From: Candidatus Coxiella mudrowiae
GTDB taxonomy: Bacteria > Pseudomonadota > Gammaproteobacteria > Coxiellales > Coxiellaceae
Length of the DNA: 64,000 bases
Reading direction: 5' to 3'
Assembly (NCBI GenBank): GCA_001077715.1
Contig: CP011126.1
Location: 1,116,001 to 1,180,000 of the forward strand
Both the position numbers and the translations under genes were made by a program. The notes under the pieces were generated by a model. That model had not been told where the DNA came from and searched no databases. It was given only the letters and a program-made list of their open reading frames with translations. Positions 28,480-38,562 of this stretch are shown here, in pieces. How positions within the stretch are numbered: position 1 is the stretch's first letter; the number at the start of each line of letters is the position of its first letter.

Positions 28480-29500
28480 TTCCAAAGAACATCACAGCTT
28501 TTTGCCAAGAGAGTTACTTAAAAGAGAAGAACTTCTGCGAAGACTGTTTTTCTATAAAATTTAATAGCTTAGGTTCTTCTTTGAAAACGGACCAAATTAA
28601 AAGAGGCAATTAATTGACGGGCAATTAGAATAGTTGCCATGAGAGTAATCTGGGGGATTGCTATAGTAAAATGAAAAACTAAAGCTAACGCCAAAGCCTT
28701 AATAAGCAATACATTAAGATAATTAACGAGGTAATAAATAATGGCTGCCTCTCATAAATCCCAATACTAGCCAATGAATAAGGGATAGCTAAAAGATAAA
28801 GTGATCGTAAATAAAACGAAAATGGCACCGTTCGCTTTTATATCATGTAAAGGTAAGTTTAAAGTAAAAAAGAACTCATATATTGACAGAAAACTTACCC
28901 ATATAGCTGCAGATAGAAGGAAAATTCGTAATTTGTTGTGCTTGAATACCCCCAATACCCCCCTCAATAGCGATTAATAGGGGTTTAATCCGCCCCGCTC
29001 CCCCCGCGCTCCATGCCTCATACAAGATATATTTTTTTAAAAGCTATACTTCACAATGGCAATAGTGGTAAAAAAACCATAAACCATAATTAAATACTAC
29101 AATTAAAAAGTGCTATTAATTTAAGTAGATCACGTTGACCTCTAATCCATATTGGACGCTGAATAAAGCAACAGCCCCTAAAATAAGGAGCATAATTAAA
29201 TCAAAATAGCGTTCCATCAGCGTAGCTGCTAAAGTGTGGACTCATTTCAATCCCATAAAATCGTTTCGAAAAATAAATTTTCAATATATCTCCTAAACGG
29301 AATGGCAAGATATTATTAAGTCGACAAGCAATGCTCACAATGTAAAATGCTTTACGAAAAGGAACACTCATTAATAAAGAAAGCTGCACACCGTATACTC
29401 ATCAGTATAAAAAATAAAAAAGAAAAACAGCAATGAATGTTGCGTTGCAGCCGAGGTAGAGAAAATAGAATTGAAACGTCTATATCTATACATACTCTAA
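28480..29500 (-). pseudogene. Lysylphosphatidylglycerol-synthase-TM / flippase-like membrane protein remnant
   Basis: The minus strand carries fragments of a polytopic membrane protein: VPFRKAFYIVSIACRLNNIL then PFRLGDILKIYFSKR (29201-29389), then in another frame ERYFDLIMLLILGAVALFSV (about 29130-29200), then KLRIFLLSAAIWVSFLSIYE (28767-28967). The R-x-N-N-x-L-P-F-R-x-G-D motif and ERxFDLxxL are typical of the LPG_synthase_TM (TIGR00374/UPF0104) family, often linked to lipid or polysaccharide modification. Multiple frame changes and a degraded 3' end. Sits just downstream of galU on the same strand. Confidence 0.72.
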
Positions 29501-30367
29501 AGTAAGTAATTCCAATAGATAGGCCCGCAAGGGCTCTTTAAATTCATTACGTTCCAAGGCATAAGCAATAGTTGCTTGAAGAAATCCTAAGCGGCTGCCA
29601 CAATCATAACGACGTCCTTCAAAAGGGTAAGCAATAACTAGTTCTTCTTGTATAAGCTTTACAATAGCATCCGTAAGCTGAATTTCTCCTCCAATTCCAT
29701 GTTCAATCATATCTAAGTATTTAAAAATACCGGGGGATAAGATATAACGTCCTGTGACCGCCAAATCAGAGGGAGCCCTTCTTATAGGGGGCTTCTCGAT
29801 CATTCCCGTGATTCGCTTTACTCCTTGATCCTCCCTCACTGAAACAATCCCATATTTGTCCACTTCTTCAGCCTCTACATGCTCAACAGCAATGACATTC
29901 GCGTCATATTTTTCGTAAATGTTGGTCATCAATTGAAGACAGCTCTTTTCCCCACAATCAATAATATCGTCAGGTAACAATACCGCAAAATGCTGATCTC
30001 CCACCACGTGACGGGCCGATAGGACAGCATCTCCTAACCCTAAAGGATGGGATTGGCGCACATAACTTATACTCGCCTCTTTGGGCAAAATATTTTGAAC
30101 TAATTTTAATGCGTTAAATTTCCTCTCCGATTGTAAGCGCATTTCCAATTCATAATTGCTATCAAAATAGTCTTCAATGGCACGCTTACTACTGCTTGTC
30201 ACAAATACTAAATGAGTAATTCCTGCTCTGATCGCTTCTTCTACGGCATATTGGATAATAGGTTTATCTACAATCGGTAGCATCTCCTTTGGACCGGCTT
30301 TTGTTACTGGCAAAAAACGAGTCCCCAAACCTGCTACAGGAAAAACAGCCGTAGTGATCTTTTTCAT
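29486..30367 (-). CDS. galU: UTP-glucose-1-phosphate uridylyltransferase
   Basis: Makes UDP-glucose from glucose-1-phosphate and UTP, feeding ugd at 33.7-35.1 kb and surface glycan synthesis. It has 293 residues, with the nucleotidyltransferase signature [42 protein letters not shown] and MIEKP with later [12 protein letters not shown]. Complete. The start overlaps the pgi stop by four bases (ATGA), so the two are coupled. Confidence 0.96.
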   Translation of the reverse strand: MKKITTAVFPVAGLGTRFLPVTKAGPKEMLPIVDKPIIQYAVEEAIRAGITHLVFVTSSSKRAIEDYFDSNYELEMRLQSERKFNALKLVQNILPKEASISYVRQSHPLGLGDAVLSARHVVGDQHFAVLLPDDIIDCGEKSCLQLMTNIYEKYDANVIAVEHVEAEEVDKYGIVSVREDQGVKRITGMIEKPPIRRAPSDLAVTGRYILSPGIFKYLDMIEHGIGGEIQLTDAIVKLIQEELVIAYPFEGRRYDCGSRLGFLQATIAYALERNEFKEPLRAYLLELLTLEYV

Positions 30368-32022
30368 GAAACAGTTTCCGTGTTTTTATTTTTATTCATC
30401 GCATAATTAATTAAATGCGTCGTAGAACTATCAAAAGACAAAGAATCGATTTTTCCTTCAAAAGATGCCAAAATATCCTCCGCTAAACGCTTCCCCTGCT
30501 CTACCCCCCACTGATCAAAAGCATTAATATTCCAAATTTCACTTTGAACATACACTTTATGTTCGTACAAAGCTAACAAAGAACCTAATGTATAGGGCGT
30601 TAACTTTTCCATAACAATAGTATTGCTAGGATTATTGCCTCTGATTTCACGCTGAGAAGCAAGTTTTTCGGCCTCTTGAGTATTAAAACCCTGAGCGATT
30701 AAATGGGTAATCAGTGTTTTTTTATCATATCCTCGCATCAAAGTTTCACTTTGTCCCAAACAATTGGCAAGCAAAGAAAATTGGCAACCCGCTTCATTAT
30801 TCCGCTTGAGTACCGCAATAAAATCAATAGGAACTCGGAAGGTTCCTTGCATAAAGAGTTGATGAAAACTGTGCTGGCTATCTGTCCCAACCCCTCCCCA
30901 AACTACAGGACCTGTATCGTAATTAACAGGCGACCCATCTATTTGAACGCTTTTCCCTTGGCTTTCCATATGCAACTGTTTGAGATAATTCAGCAAATAA
31001 TACAACCGTTGGCTGTAAGAAATAATCGCTTGAGTTTGATTACCAAAAAAATTAATGTACCAAATAGAGAGTAATGCTAATAAAACAGGCATATTTTTAA
31101 GGAATTCAGCATTCCGAAAATGTTTATCCATTGCGTGAGCACCTGACAAAAACTTGTAAAAATTTTCCCAACCAATTGCCATTGCTACACAGAGTCCCGC
31201 CGACGACCAAACGGAAAATCGCCCTCCAACCCAGGGCCACATAATAAAAACATTCTCTGTTGGGACATTTAACTCATACGCTTTACCTGGAGCTGATGTT
31301 GCTGCCATAAAATGAGGACGTATTAATTTTTCCTCTTTCGCAGCTTGCATGAGCCATCGCTTAGCCCGTGAGGTATTTTCTAAAGTTTCTTTTGTTGTTA
31401 AAGACTTTGAGGTGATAATAAAGAGCGTCGTTTCCGGATTAAGGCGTTGCAAAACTTCTTCCGCATTAGTTGCATCTAAATTAGAAATAAAATGACAACG
31501 CAAAGTAGATTTTGTATAATGCTTAAGCGCATAATAAATCATCTGCTGACCTAAAAAGGAACCTCCCATTCCAATATTAACAATATCGATAATAGGTTTC
31601 CCCGTAAATCCTTTGTAATCTCCTTCCCGAATTCGCTCTGAAATTTTTTCAAGTTTTTCCCAAGAAGCTTTCACTTCCGCAGTGAAATTTCTACCTTCCA
31701 AGTTTATAGAGAAAAGATCGAGGTTACGTAGGGCTGGGTGAACCACTGATATTTGCATCGAACCTTTTCTTAATTTTCCCTCAAAAAGAGATTCCATCTG
31801 ATTCCGAAGGTCACACGCTTCAGCAAGCTTACCAAACAAATGTAGGGTTTCTTCATCAATTCTATTTTTAGAATAATCTAAATAGAGACCTGCCGCTTCT
31901 AAACTTAAATTTTCACCACGGTGCGGATCGTTAGCAAACATGTCGCGCATATGAGTTTTTGCTAATTTCGCAAATTTTAATTTTAACATTTGCCACTCAG
32001 GCATATCCGTTAATCGCTTCAT
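30364..32022 (-). CDS. pgi: Glucose-6-phosphate isomerase
   Basis: Interconverts glucose-6-phosphate and fructose-6-phosphate. It has 552 residues, near the usual 545-550. Motifs: [53 protein letters not shown] (family signature), [19 protein letters not shown] with the catalytic Glu/His regions, and the C-terminal [19 protein letters not shown] with the catalytic lysine. Complete. Paired with galU, it links glycolytic sugar phosphates to UDP-sugar supply. Confidence 0.96.
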   Translation of the reverse strand: MKRLTDMPEWQMLKLKFAKLAKTHMRDMFANDPHRGENLSLEAAGLYLDYSKNRIDEETLHLFGKLAEACDLRNQMESLFEGKLRKGSMQISVVHPALRNLDLFSINLEGRNFTAEVKASWEKLEKISERIREGDYKGFTGKPIIDIVNIGMGGSFLGQQMIYYALKHYTKSTLRCHFISNLDATNAEEVLQRLNPETTLFIITSKSLTTKETLENTSRAKRWLMQAAKEEKLIRPHFMAATSAPGKAYELNVPTENVFIMWPWVGGRFSVWSSAGLCVAMAIGWENFYKFLSGAHAMDKHFRNAEFLKNMPVLLALLSIWYINFFGNQTQAIISYSQRLYYLLNYLKQLHMESQGKSVQIDGSPVNYDTGPVVWGGVGTDSQHSFHQLFMQGTFRVPIDFIAVLKRNNEAGCQFSLLANCLGQSETLMRGYDKKTLITHLIAQGFNTQEAEKLASQREIRGNNPSNTIVMEKLTPYTLGSLLALYEHKVYVQSEIWNINAFDQWGVEQGKRLAEDILASFEGKIDSLSFDSSTTHLINYAMNKNKNTETVS

Positions 32023-32060
32023 AAAATTACCCTATCGTGAGATGCTCCCAAAATCAATAA

Positions 32061-32932
32061 TTACCGCAAATAAGGTTCATAAGTCCCAATTTTTTCCATA
32101 TCTATCAGGCATTTTGATTGTTGGTCATTATAATATAATGGCATTTCCAAGCAACTGCTTCTGGACAACCTACAAGGGAGTTATCTTCTCGTTTACACAT
32201 ACTTACAAAATTAGCCGCCTCAAGAAGTACTCCATGAACGCCGGCATCAAACCATCGAACTTAGGACGGCAGAGGAATAATATTTCTTACTTTCTAAATA
32301 AAGCTGATTTAAATCAGCTACAATAATTTTTTCATGATCTTCCATTTTGACCGAATGAATAAGCTTAAAAACATTAGAATCGTAAAAATAAAGACCCGTT
32401 ATAGCATGTTTCGAATTACTATTAAGGGGTTTCTCAATTAATTTTTCGGATTAATCTTCAAATCAAATTGAACAACCTCATAGCGTTGAGTTTCCTTGAC
32501 AAGGCAGGTAAAAATGCTTACTTTTGGTAAACTCAACTGGGCTTGAGTTAATAAATGAGATAGCGCATGGCCGCAAAAAATATTGTCGTCTAATATCAAA
32601 CACAAAGGTTGCTTATCAACAAATTCTTCCGCTAAAAGAAAATTTTCGACAATATTTATGGGTTTAGGTTGGGTCTTATATAAATTCGAAGTCCCCACTG
32701 AAAGCCATCTTCTAATATTTTTTTGATAACAGCCTATTTCACGAGGGTGGGTAATCACCAGAATTTCCCGGATTCCCGCTCTTATCAATATCGTTAGAGG
32801 ATAATAGATCATCGGTTTGTTATAAACAGGCAGTAAATGTTTACTCACCGCCCTAGTCATAGGGTAGAGCCAAGTTCCATAACCACCTGTCAAAAAATTC
32901 CGCGCATAGCCGACCTCTCGTGATTCCTTCAT
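32061..32932 (-). pseudogene. rfbA: Glucose-1-phosphate thymidylyltransferase remnant
   Basis: The open part (32438-32932) reads GGYGTWLYPMTRAVSKHLLP then VYNKPMIYYPLTILIRAGIR and later DDNIFCGHALSHLL, clearly the RfbA/RmlA family that makes dTDP-glucose. The signature arginine in GTRLYP is now Trp, and the initial IILAGG is degraded. After a frameshift near 32440 homology continues: EKPLNSNSKHAITGLYFYDS then NVFKLIHSVKMEDHEKIIVA, and finally GTYEPYLR with stop at 32061. It overlapped the upstream SDR gene by ATGA. Loss suggests dTDP-deoxysugars are no longer made from this locus. Confidence 0.88.
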
Positions 32933-33690
32933 TTAGGCGACAAACGAAGCGCTCAATCGAGACGAATAACGCTGCTGTTCAAATAGGGATTCCGAATAAT
33001 TTCCCTAACGAGCTGTGCATATTCAGCCGGAAGGCCAAAAGGAGGAGGAAATGGAACAGACACAGCTAAAGCTTTCTTGTACCTCGTTAAGCATATTTTC
33101 CATCATTGGCGTAGCAATAACGCCGGGTGCAATTGCCATAACTCGTATTCCGTATTTGCTAAATTCACGAGCTGTGGGTAAGGTCAATGATAAAACACCT
33201 CCTTTAGAAGCACTGTAAGCTGTCTGGCCGATTTGACCTTCGTACGCGGGCTATATAGAAGCCCTATTGATAATGACCCAGCGTTCGTCCTCTTTATTGA
33301 GAACCTCCTGTTTCATCATTTGTTCAGCACATAATCGCAATATCTTAAACGTGCCGATGAGATTAACCTCGATTACTAGCTGAAAATTCTCTAAGGGGAT
33401 AGCTCCCTCGCGAGTAACGATACGAAAAGCAGCTGCAATGCCTACACAGTTAATGCAGATAGTAATGCTCGAAATTCGTTAATCACTGCTTCGATTCCTT
33501 GTTTCGTGCTTTGGGCATGACTCACATCACATTCGATTGCCAATCCATTTAACTCATCGGCCACCAGTACTTTTGCACGATTAAATTGTTTATCTAGCAA
33601 GGCTATTTTCGCTCCTTGCTGATATAAAAAGCGAGCCGTTTCCGCACTAATCCCCGAGCCGCCTCCTGTAATTACTGCCACCTGATTTTT
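32929..33690 (-). pseudogene. Short-chain dehydrogenase (3-hydroxyacyl-CoA dehydrogenase type 2-like) remnant
   Basis: The minus strand reads QVAVITGGGSGISAETARFL then YQQGAKIALLDKQFNRAKVL, then after a frame change ITREGAIPLENFQLVIEVNL-like sequence, GQTAYSASKGGVLSLTLPTA (Tyr-Lys motif) and a C-terminal IRLDxALRLSPK. This resembles HSD17B10-type acyl-CoA/steroid dehydrogenases. The likely start codon upstream of IEIKNQVAVITGG is ATA rather than ATG. Several frame changes and a TAG before AYEGQIGQ inactivate it. The stop overlapped the rfbA start. Confidence 0.82.
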
Positions 33691-33726
33691 TATTTCTATA
33701 TTTCAGTCCCTTGTAATTATACCCAA

Positions 33727-35082
33727 TCACTTACTTTTGAGAGATTTAAATTGGTCTTGTTGGGCAAGTCCAATCGCATAATAATCAACCCCCCACTTCG
33801 AAACTTGCTCAAGCTGATAAAGATTGCGACCATCAAAAATTGCAGGATAGCGTAATTTATGTTTGATACGAGCAAAATTAGGATTCTTGAATTCATCCCA
33901 CTCCGTTACAATAACTAAAACATCGGCATTGTCCAGCGCTGCATAAGCATCTTGACATAATTTCAAACGAGCAGATTCTCCATAGATCTGCCGAATATTT
34001 TCCATAGCTAATGGGTCATAAGCTTGAACTCGAACCTCTGCGGACCACAAACTTTCCATTAATTTTCGACTGGATGCGGAACGAACATCATCGGTGCCCG
34101 GTTTGAATGCTAATCCCCAAAGTGCCACAACCTTACCTTGCAATTTGTCTTTAAAATAACGACAGATTTTTTCATACAAAATTAATTTTTGGCGCTCGTT
34201 AATTTTAAGCACAGAATCAATAAGTGAGGCCCGAATAGCAGCGGATTTCGCAATTTTTTGTAAAGCCAGTAAGTCTTTCGGAAAACAGGAACCACCAAAA
34301 CCACACCCAGGATTAAAAAATTTGGGGTTAATTCGCGAATCCAATCCCAAGACTGTTCTTACTTTTTCGATATTTGCATTGAAATATTCTGAAAAATAAC
34401 TGATCTCATTAATGAAACTAATTTTCGTTGCTAAAAAAGCATTTGACACATATTTTGCAAGTTCAGCAGAGCGTTGATCCATCACTACAAAAAGCCGACC
34501 ATTTTCGATCAAGGGCCTATAAAGCTCTCTCATTTGGCTAGCTGCTCGCTCGTTACTAACCCCCACAACTATTCGATCGGGTTCCAGAAAATCCTTAACT
34601 GCTGTTCCTTCTTTCAAAAATTCAGGATTAGAAACAACATCGAATTCAATAGCGAGTCTTCTTTTTTGAAGGCCCTTAGCAATTTGCTGAAGGATGCGAT
34701 CGGCCGTACCTACTGACACCGTCGACTTCATTACTATCGCAGCATAATCAGATAAATGGCCACTCAAATTTTGCACGACTTGATTGACAAATCGCATATC
34801 CACTCCTCCATCTCCCATCGAGGGGGTACCAACAGCAATAATTTGGATAACCCCATGCTTGACAGCTTCTTCGGAATGGCTGGTAAAAAATATTCGTTGC
34901 AACTTTAAATTTTTAATTAATAAATCATCTAGATTCTGCTCGTATAAAGGAGAAAGACCTTGTTTAAGTTGAGCGATTTTCTTTTCATCCACATCACAAC
35001 AACAAACTTCATGCCCAAGATCTGCCAGACAAACAGCACTAACTAAACCAACGTAGCCTGCTCCATAAACGCTTACTTTCAT
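33727..35082 (-). CDS. ugd: UDP-glucose 6-dehydrogenase
   Basis: Oxidises UDP-glucose twice to UDP-glucuronate with NAD+. It has 451 residues. N-terminal Rossmann motif GAGYVGLVSAVCLADLGHEV (7-26), FLKEGTAVKDFLEPDRIVVG, Lys210 in ELAKYVSNAFLATKISFINE, and the catalytic Cys266 in NPGCGFGGSCFPKDLLAL. The C-terminal domain is complete. Divergent from the TviB-type dehydrogenase with only 59 bases between. Its product is the expected substrate for the CapI-type epimerase at 36432. Confidence 0.95.
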   Translation of the reverse strand: MKVSVYGAGYVGLVSAVCLADLGHEVCCCDVDEKKIAQLKQGLSPLYEQNLDDLLIKNLKLQRIFFTSHSEEAVKHGVIQIIAVGTPSMGDGGVDMRFVNQVVQNLSGHLSDYAAIVMKSTVSVGTADRILQQIAKGLQKRRLAIEFDVVSNPEFLKEGTAVKDFLEPDRIVVGVSNERAASQMRELYRPLIENGRLFVVMDQRSAELAKYVSNAFLATKISFINEISYFSEYFNANIEKVRTVLGLDSRINPKFFNPGCGFGGSCFPKDLLALQKIAKSAAIRASLIDSVLKINERQKLILYEKICRYFKDKLQGKVVALWGLAFKPGTDDVRSASSRKLMESLWSAEVRVQAYDPLAMENIRQIYGESARLKLCQDAYAALDNADVLVIVTEWDEFKNPNFARIKHKLRYPAIFDGRNLYQLEQVSKWGVDYYAIGLAQQDQFKSLKSK

Positions 35083-35103
35083 TAAGACGCTCCTAAAAAT
35101 GAA

Positions 35104-35133
35104 TTGCTGTTTCCTAAGAACTTGCGATAGAAT
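35104..35133 (+). promoter_or_regulatory. Possible promoter for the tviB-like gene
   Basis: TTGCTG (35104-35109) and TAGAAT (35128-35133) are separated by 18 bases. Transcription would begin about 35140, one or two bases before ATG 35142, and no ribosome binding site precedes that ATG. If real, the message would be nearly leaderless. Consensus-based and weak. Confidence 0.35.
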
Positions 35134-35141
35134 CCGAGAAC

Positions 35142-36431
35142 ATGAGTGAGATCATAAGGAAAATTTCCGTCATTGGCCTTGGATATGTGGGTCTTCCCAT
35201 CGCTGTAGCTTTCGGCCGTACACAGCATGTTATTGCTTACGACAAGAATTCTGCCCGCATTCACGCTCTTAAACAAGGTTATGATGCATGTGACGAGGTA
35301 GATTCACAACAATTACGCGACTGTCAATTGCATTTTACTGATAATCCTGATGATCTCGCCAAGACGGATTTTTATATTGTTGCTGTACCTACTCCTATTA
35401 ATCGCTCAAATCATCCTGATTTAAGTTTGCTCTTAAATGCATCGAAAACCATCGGTCAGTATTTGAAACGGGGCGATATTGTGGTTTTTGAATCAACCGT
35501 TTATCCTGGCGCTACCGAAGACGATTGTGCACCCGTACTCGAAGCTGTTTCAGGATTAAAATTCGGTACGGATTTCACTCTCGGCTATTCCCCTGAGCGA
35601 ATCAATCCCAGTGATAAAACACATCGTTTTGAAACAATTACTAAAGTAGTTTCAGGTTCTGATCCGCAAACACTGGATATCGTTGCCCACGTCTATGGAA
35701 GTGTGGTAACAGCAGGCATTTACCGAGCTCCTAATATTCGAACGGCCGAGGCCGCTAAAATAATTGAAAATACCCAACGCGATTTGAATATAGCTTTAAT
35801 GAACGAGCTAGCAATTATATTTCAACGGATGAACATAGATACCCAAGAAGTGTTGGCTGCCGCTCAAACGAAGTGGAACTTTTTACCCTTCAGACCAGGA
35901 TTGGTGGGGGGACATTGTATTGGCGTCGACCCTTATTACCTCACCTACCAAGCACAACGTTACGGTTATCAGCCTGAAGTTATCTTGGCTGGTCGGCGCA
36001 TTAACGATAACATGGGGAAATATGTGGCGAAACAGACTATTAAACAAATGATTCACGCTGGCTACACTATTAAAGACGCTACAGTCGCTATCTTGGGCCT
36101 CACTTTCAAAGAAAACTGCCCTGACCTTCGAAATTCAAAGGTAGTTGATATTATCCATGAGCTATCGGATTATGGCGTTAAATGTATAGTTCACGATCCC
36201 ATCGCTGATCCTCAAGAAGCTAAAAGACTTTACGATATCGAATTGAAACCATGGGAAGATATTTCGAACGTTGATTCTATTATCGTTGCTGTGGCCCACG
36301 ATCAATTTCGACGCTTTAGCCTGGAAGCGTATCATGCCAAACTGGCACATCATTCACTTATTGTTGATGTTAAAGGATTGCTCAACTTCAAAGAATGCAA
36401 AGGGAATGGCATTACTTTGTGGAAGCTTTAG
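35142..36431 (+). CDS. tviB: UDP-N-acetylhexosamine 6-dehydrogenase, TviB/VipA/WbpO type
   Basis: Oxidises C6 of a UDP-N-acetylhexosamine (GlcNAc in TviB, GalNAc in WbpO) to the uronic acid. It has 429 residues: SVIGLGYVGLPIAVAFGR Rossmann start, VAVPTP, FESTVYPGATEDDC, GYSPERINP, and the active-site segment FRPGLVGGHCIGVDPYYLTY with Cys259. This differs from the plain Ugd pattern of the neighbouring gene and groups with TviB-like enzymes. It could supply UDP-GlcNAcA for the 2,3-diamino uronic acid route encoded at 45.8-53.8 kb. Exact substrate is not decidable from sequence. The next gene starts immediately after its stop. Confidence 0.9.
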   Translation: MSEIIRKISVIGLGYVGLPIAVAFGRTQHVIAYDKNSARIHALKQGYDACDEVDSQQLRDCQLHFTDNPDDLAKTDFYIVAVPTPINRSNHPDLSLLLNASKTIGQYLKRGDIVVFESTVYPGATEDDCAPVLEAVSGLKFGTDFTLGYSPERINPSDKTHRFETITKVVSGSDPQTLDIVAHVYGSVVTAGIYRAPNIRTAEAAKIIENTQRDLNIALMNELAIIFQRMNIDTQEVLAAAQTKWNFLPFRPGLVGGHCIGVDPYYLTYQAQRYGYQPEVILAGRRINDNMGKYVAKQTIKQMIHAGYTIKDATVAILGLTFKENCPDLRNSKVVDIIHELSDYGVKCIVHDPIADPQEAKRLYDIELKPWEDISNVDSIIVAVAHDQFRRFSLEAYHAKLAHHSLIVDVKGLLNFKECKGNGITLWKL

Positions 36432-37439
36432 GTGCAAATACTCGTCACCGGTTGCGCAGGCTTCATTGGCTTTCATTTAACCAAGCGCTTATTGGAACAA
36501 GGTGAGACTGTTACCGGACTGGATAATCTAAACTCCTATTACGATGTTAAATTAAAAGAAGCCCGTTTAACTCAATTAAAAAACTTCCCTCACTTTAATT
36601 TCGTTAAATTAGATCTTGCGAACCGTCCGGGCATATCCGATTTATTTCAACAGCAAGCCTTTGATCGTGTGGTCCATCTCGCTGCTCAAGCAGGCGTTCG
36701 TTACTCCATTACAAACCCTTATGCTTATGTCGATGCTAATTTAGTAGGTTTTGGACACATTTTGGAAGGATGCCGTTATCAATCCGTTAAACATCTTGTC
36801 TTTGCTTCTTCCAGTTCCGTATATGGTGCAAATCAAAAATACCCTTTTTCAGAAAGTGATAATGTGGATCACCCCATTGCTTTGTATGCGGCATCAAAAA
36901 AAGCCAATGAATTAATGGCCCACAGTTATGCTCATTTATTTCATCTTCCTTGTACAGGGCTTCGTTTTTTTACGGTCTATGGTCCTTGGGGGCGTCCAGA
37001 TATGGCCTTATTCAAATTTACCCGTCGCCTATTAGCTGATGAACCAATCGATGTTTATAACCAAGGAAATATGCTGCGGGATTTTACCTATATTGATGAT
37101 ATTATCGAAGGTATTCTTTTTACTTTAAATCGGGAGCCCAAACCGGATCTCACATGGACAGGTAACCCTGCAAGGAGCAAAGCTCCTTATCGAATTTATA
37201 ATATTGGTAGCAATAATCCGATTCCTTTATTAGATTTCATCGCAGTTTTGGAAAAAGTTCTTAACAAAAAAGCCATTAAAAATTTTCTACCCATTCAGCC
37301 CGGTGATGTTCCCCAGACCTATGCCGATATTTCTCTTCTCGAAAATGATTTCTCCTACCGACCGAAAACCCCTTTACTGGAAGGGATCAAAAATTTTATT
37401 GATTGGTATTTAGAATTTTATGGCATTGCTGTTCACTAA
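36432..37439 (+). CDS. capI: UDP-glucuronate 4-epimerase-like NAD-dependent epimerase (CapI family)
   Basis: Extended short-chain dehydrogenase of 335 residues, starting with GTG immediately after the TviB-like stop (TAG-GTG). Cofactor motif TGCAGFIGFHLTKRLLEQGE (6-25), ASSSSVYG, and catalytic Tyr152-x3-Lys156 in LYAASKKANE. RFFTVYGPWGRPDMALFKFT is typical of CapI/Lpl UDP-glucuronate 4-epimerases, which give UDP-galacturonate. A TviC-like role on UDP-GlcNAcA is the main alternative given the upstream dehydrogenase. The last 44 bases overlap the end of the convergent glycosyltransferase gene. Confidence 0.85.
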   Translation: MQILVTGCAGFIGFHLTKRLLEQGETVTGLDNLNSYYDVKLKEARLTQLKNFPHFNFVKLDLANRPGISDLFQQQAFDRVVHLAAQAGVRYSITNPYAYVDANLVGFGHILEGCRYQSVKHLVFASSSSVYGANQKYPFSESDNVDHPIALYAASKKANELMAHSYAHLFHLPCTGLRFFTVYGPWGRPDMALFKFTRRLLADEPIDVYNQGNMLRDFTYIDDIIEGILFTLNREPKPDLTWTGNPARSKAPYRIYNIGSNNPIPLLDFIAVLEKVLNKKAIKNFLPIQPGDVPQTYADISLLENDFSYRPKTPLLEGIKNFIDWYLEFYGIAVH

Positions 37440-38562
37440 GTTCTTCGTATAAATTCAAAGTATGTTGAATAATTCGTTTCAATTCGTGTTCCTTTTCCAC
37501 CATTGCCCGCCCTTTAAAACCCATTTGTTTTCGAAGCGATGGATTTTGAATTAAGGTTTCAATGGCTAGAGCCAATTCTTCGCTATCTTTCATGGGCACT
37601 AATAAACCGTTTTCACCATCGTGCACGAGGTCTCGACAACCAGGAACATCTGTTGTGACAATGGCACGTCCACTCGCAGACGCCTCTATAAGCACACGGG
37701 ACAAACCTTCCCGATAAGAAGGTAAACATATGATGTGCGCTTCGCGCATAATCTGTGGCATATCGGTTCGTTCGCCCCACCATTCAATAAGTCCTTCCTT
37801 TTCCCACTGTTCCAATTGGACATCAGAAATAGCAGTAGGATTAGCTGCATCAATAGCGCCCACTAAAACAAATTGAGCGTTTACTTTGCGTTTTTTAAGT
37901 AATCGAGCAGCATCAACAAACTCACCCACTCCTTTATCCCAAAGCAACCGTGAAGCAAACACCACCCGTACCAGCCCAGCAGGCTCATCAATAGGATAAA
38001 AGGTCTTCATACATACGCCTGACCCTGGAATCAAAATAGTTTTATTCTCTTTTAAAATATTGGCCTGGATAAAATATTCCTGGTCATTTTTATTTTGAAA
38101 AATAACTCGCATATTTCGGTGACCAAAAGCCAACTGATAGCCTTTTTGCATCATTTTATGAATTAATCTCATAAAACGCGATTGAGCAATAAATATAAAT
38201 CCAAGCCCTGTGAAAGCATTTACCTCTACCGGAATTCGAGCTAATCGAGCAGCAATCCCTCCATATAAAATAGGTTTAACTGTGACATGATGAACAATGT
38301 CGGGCTTTAATTTCTGGTATAATCGTAATAAAGAAAAAAAAGCACCCACGTCTTTGGCAGGATTTAAACTCCCGCGATCAAGTATAATTGTGTGATGCAC
38401 CAAACCTACCTCGCTAATTTGCTCGTTATAATCTGGAGTTGCGACATGGACATCGTAGCCTGCTGCTTTTGCGGCTTGAGCTAAACTTAGGCGATGAGAA
38501 ATAAAGAATTTTGCACTGCTAACTACTATTAATAATTTTTTTTTCAATTCCGCTCTCGCCAT
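37396..38562 (-). CDS. Glycosyltransferase family 4 (GT-B fold)
   Basis: Retaining-type glycosyltransferase expected to add a sugar to lipid-linked surface glycan at the inner membrane. The frame extends upstream to 38631, but MARAELKKKLLIVVSSAKFF at 38562 gives the natural fold start, overlapping the asnB end by about 19 bases. Donor-site pattern REGLSRVLIEASASGRAIVT then TDVPGCRDLV in the C-terminal half is the E-x7-E motif of GT4. The middle SRLLWDKGVGEFVDAARLLK is also typical. The N-terminal half resembles enzymes of the WbpH/PglA kind, but acceptor and sugar cannot be read from sequence. Confidence 0.85.
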   Translation of the reverse strand: MARAELKKKLLIVVSSAKFFISHRLSLAQAAKAAGYDVHVATPDYNEQISEVGLVHHTIILDRGSLNPAKDVGAFFSLLRLYQKLKPDIVHHVTVKPILYGGIAARLARIPVEVNAFTGLGFIFIAQSRFMRLIHKMMQKGYQLAFGHRNMRVIFQNKNDQEYFIQANILKENKTILIPGSGVCMKTFYPIDEPAGLVRVVFASRLLWDKGVGEFVDAARLLKKRKVNAQFVLVGAIDAANPTAISDVQLEQWEKEGLIEWWGERTDMPQIMREAHIICLPSYREGLSRVLIEASASGRAIVTTDVPGCRDLVHDGENGLLVPMKDSEELALAIETLIQNPSLRKQMGFKGRAMVEKEHELKRIIQHTLNLYEELSEQQCHKILNTNQ

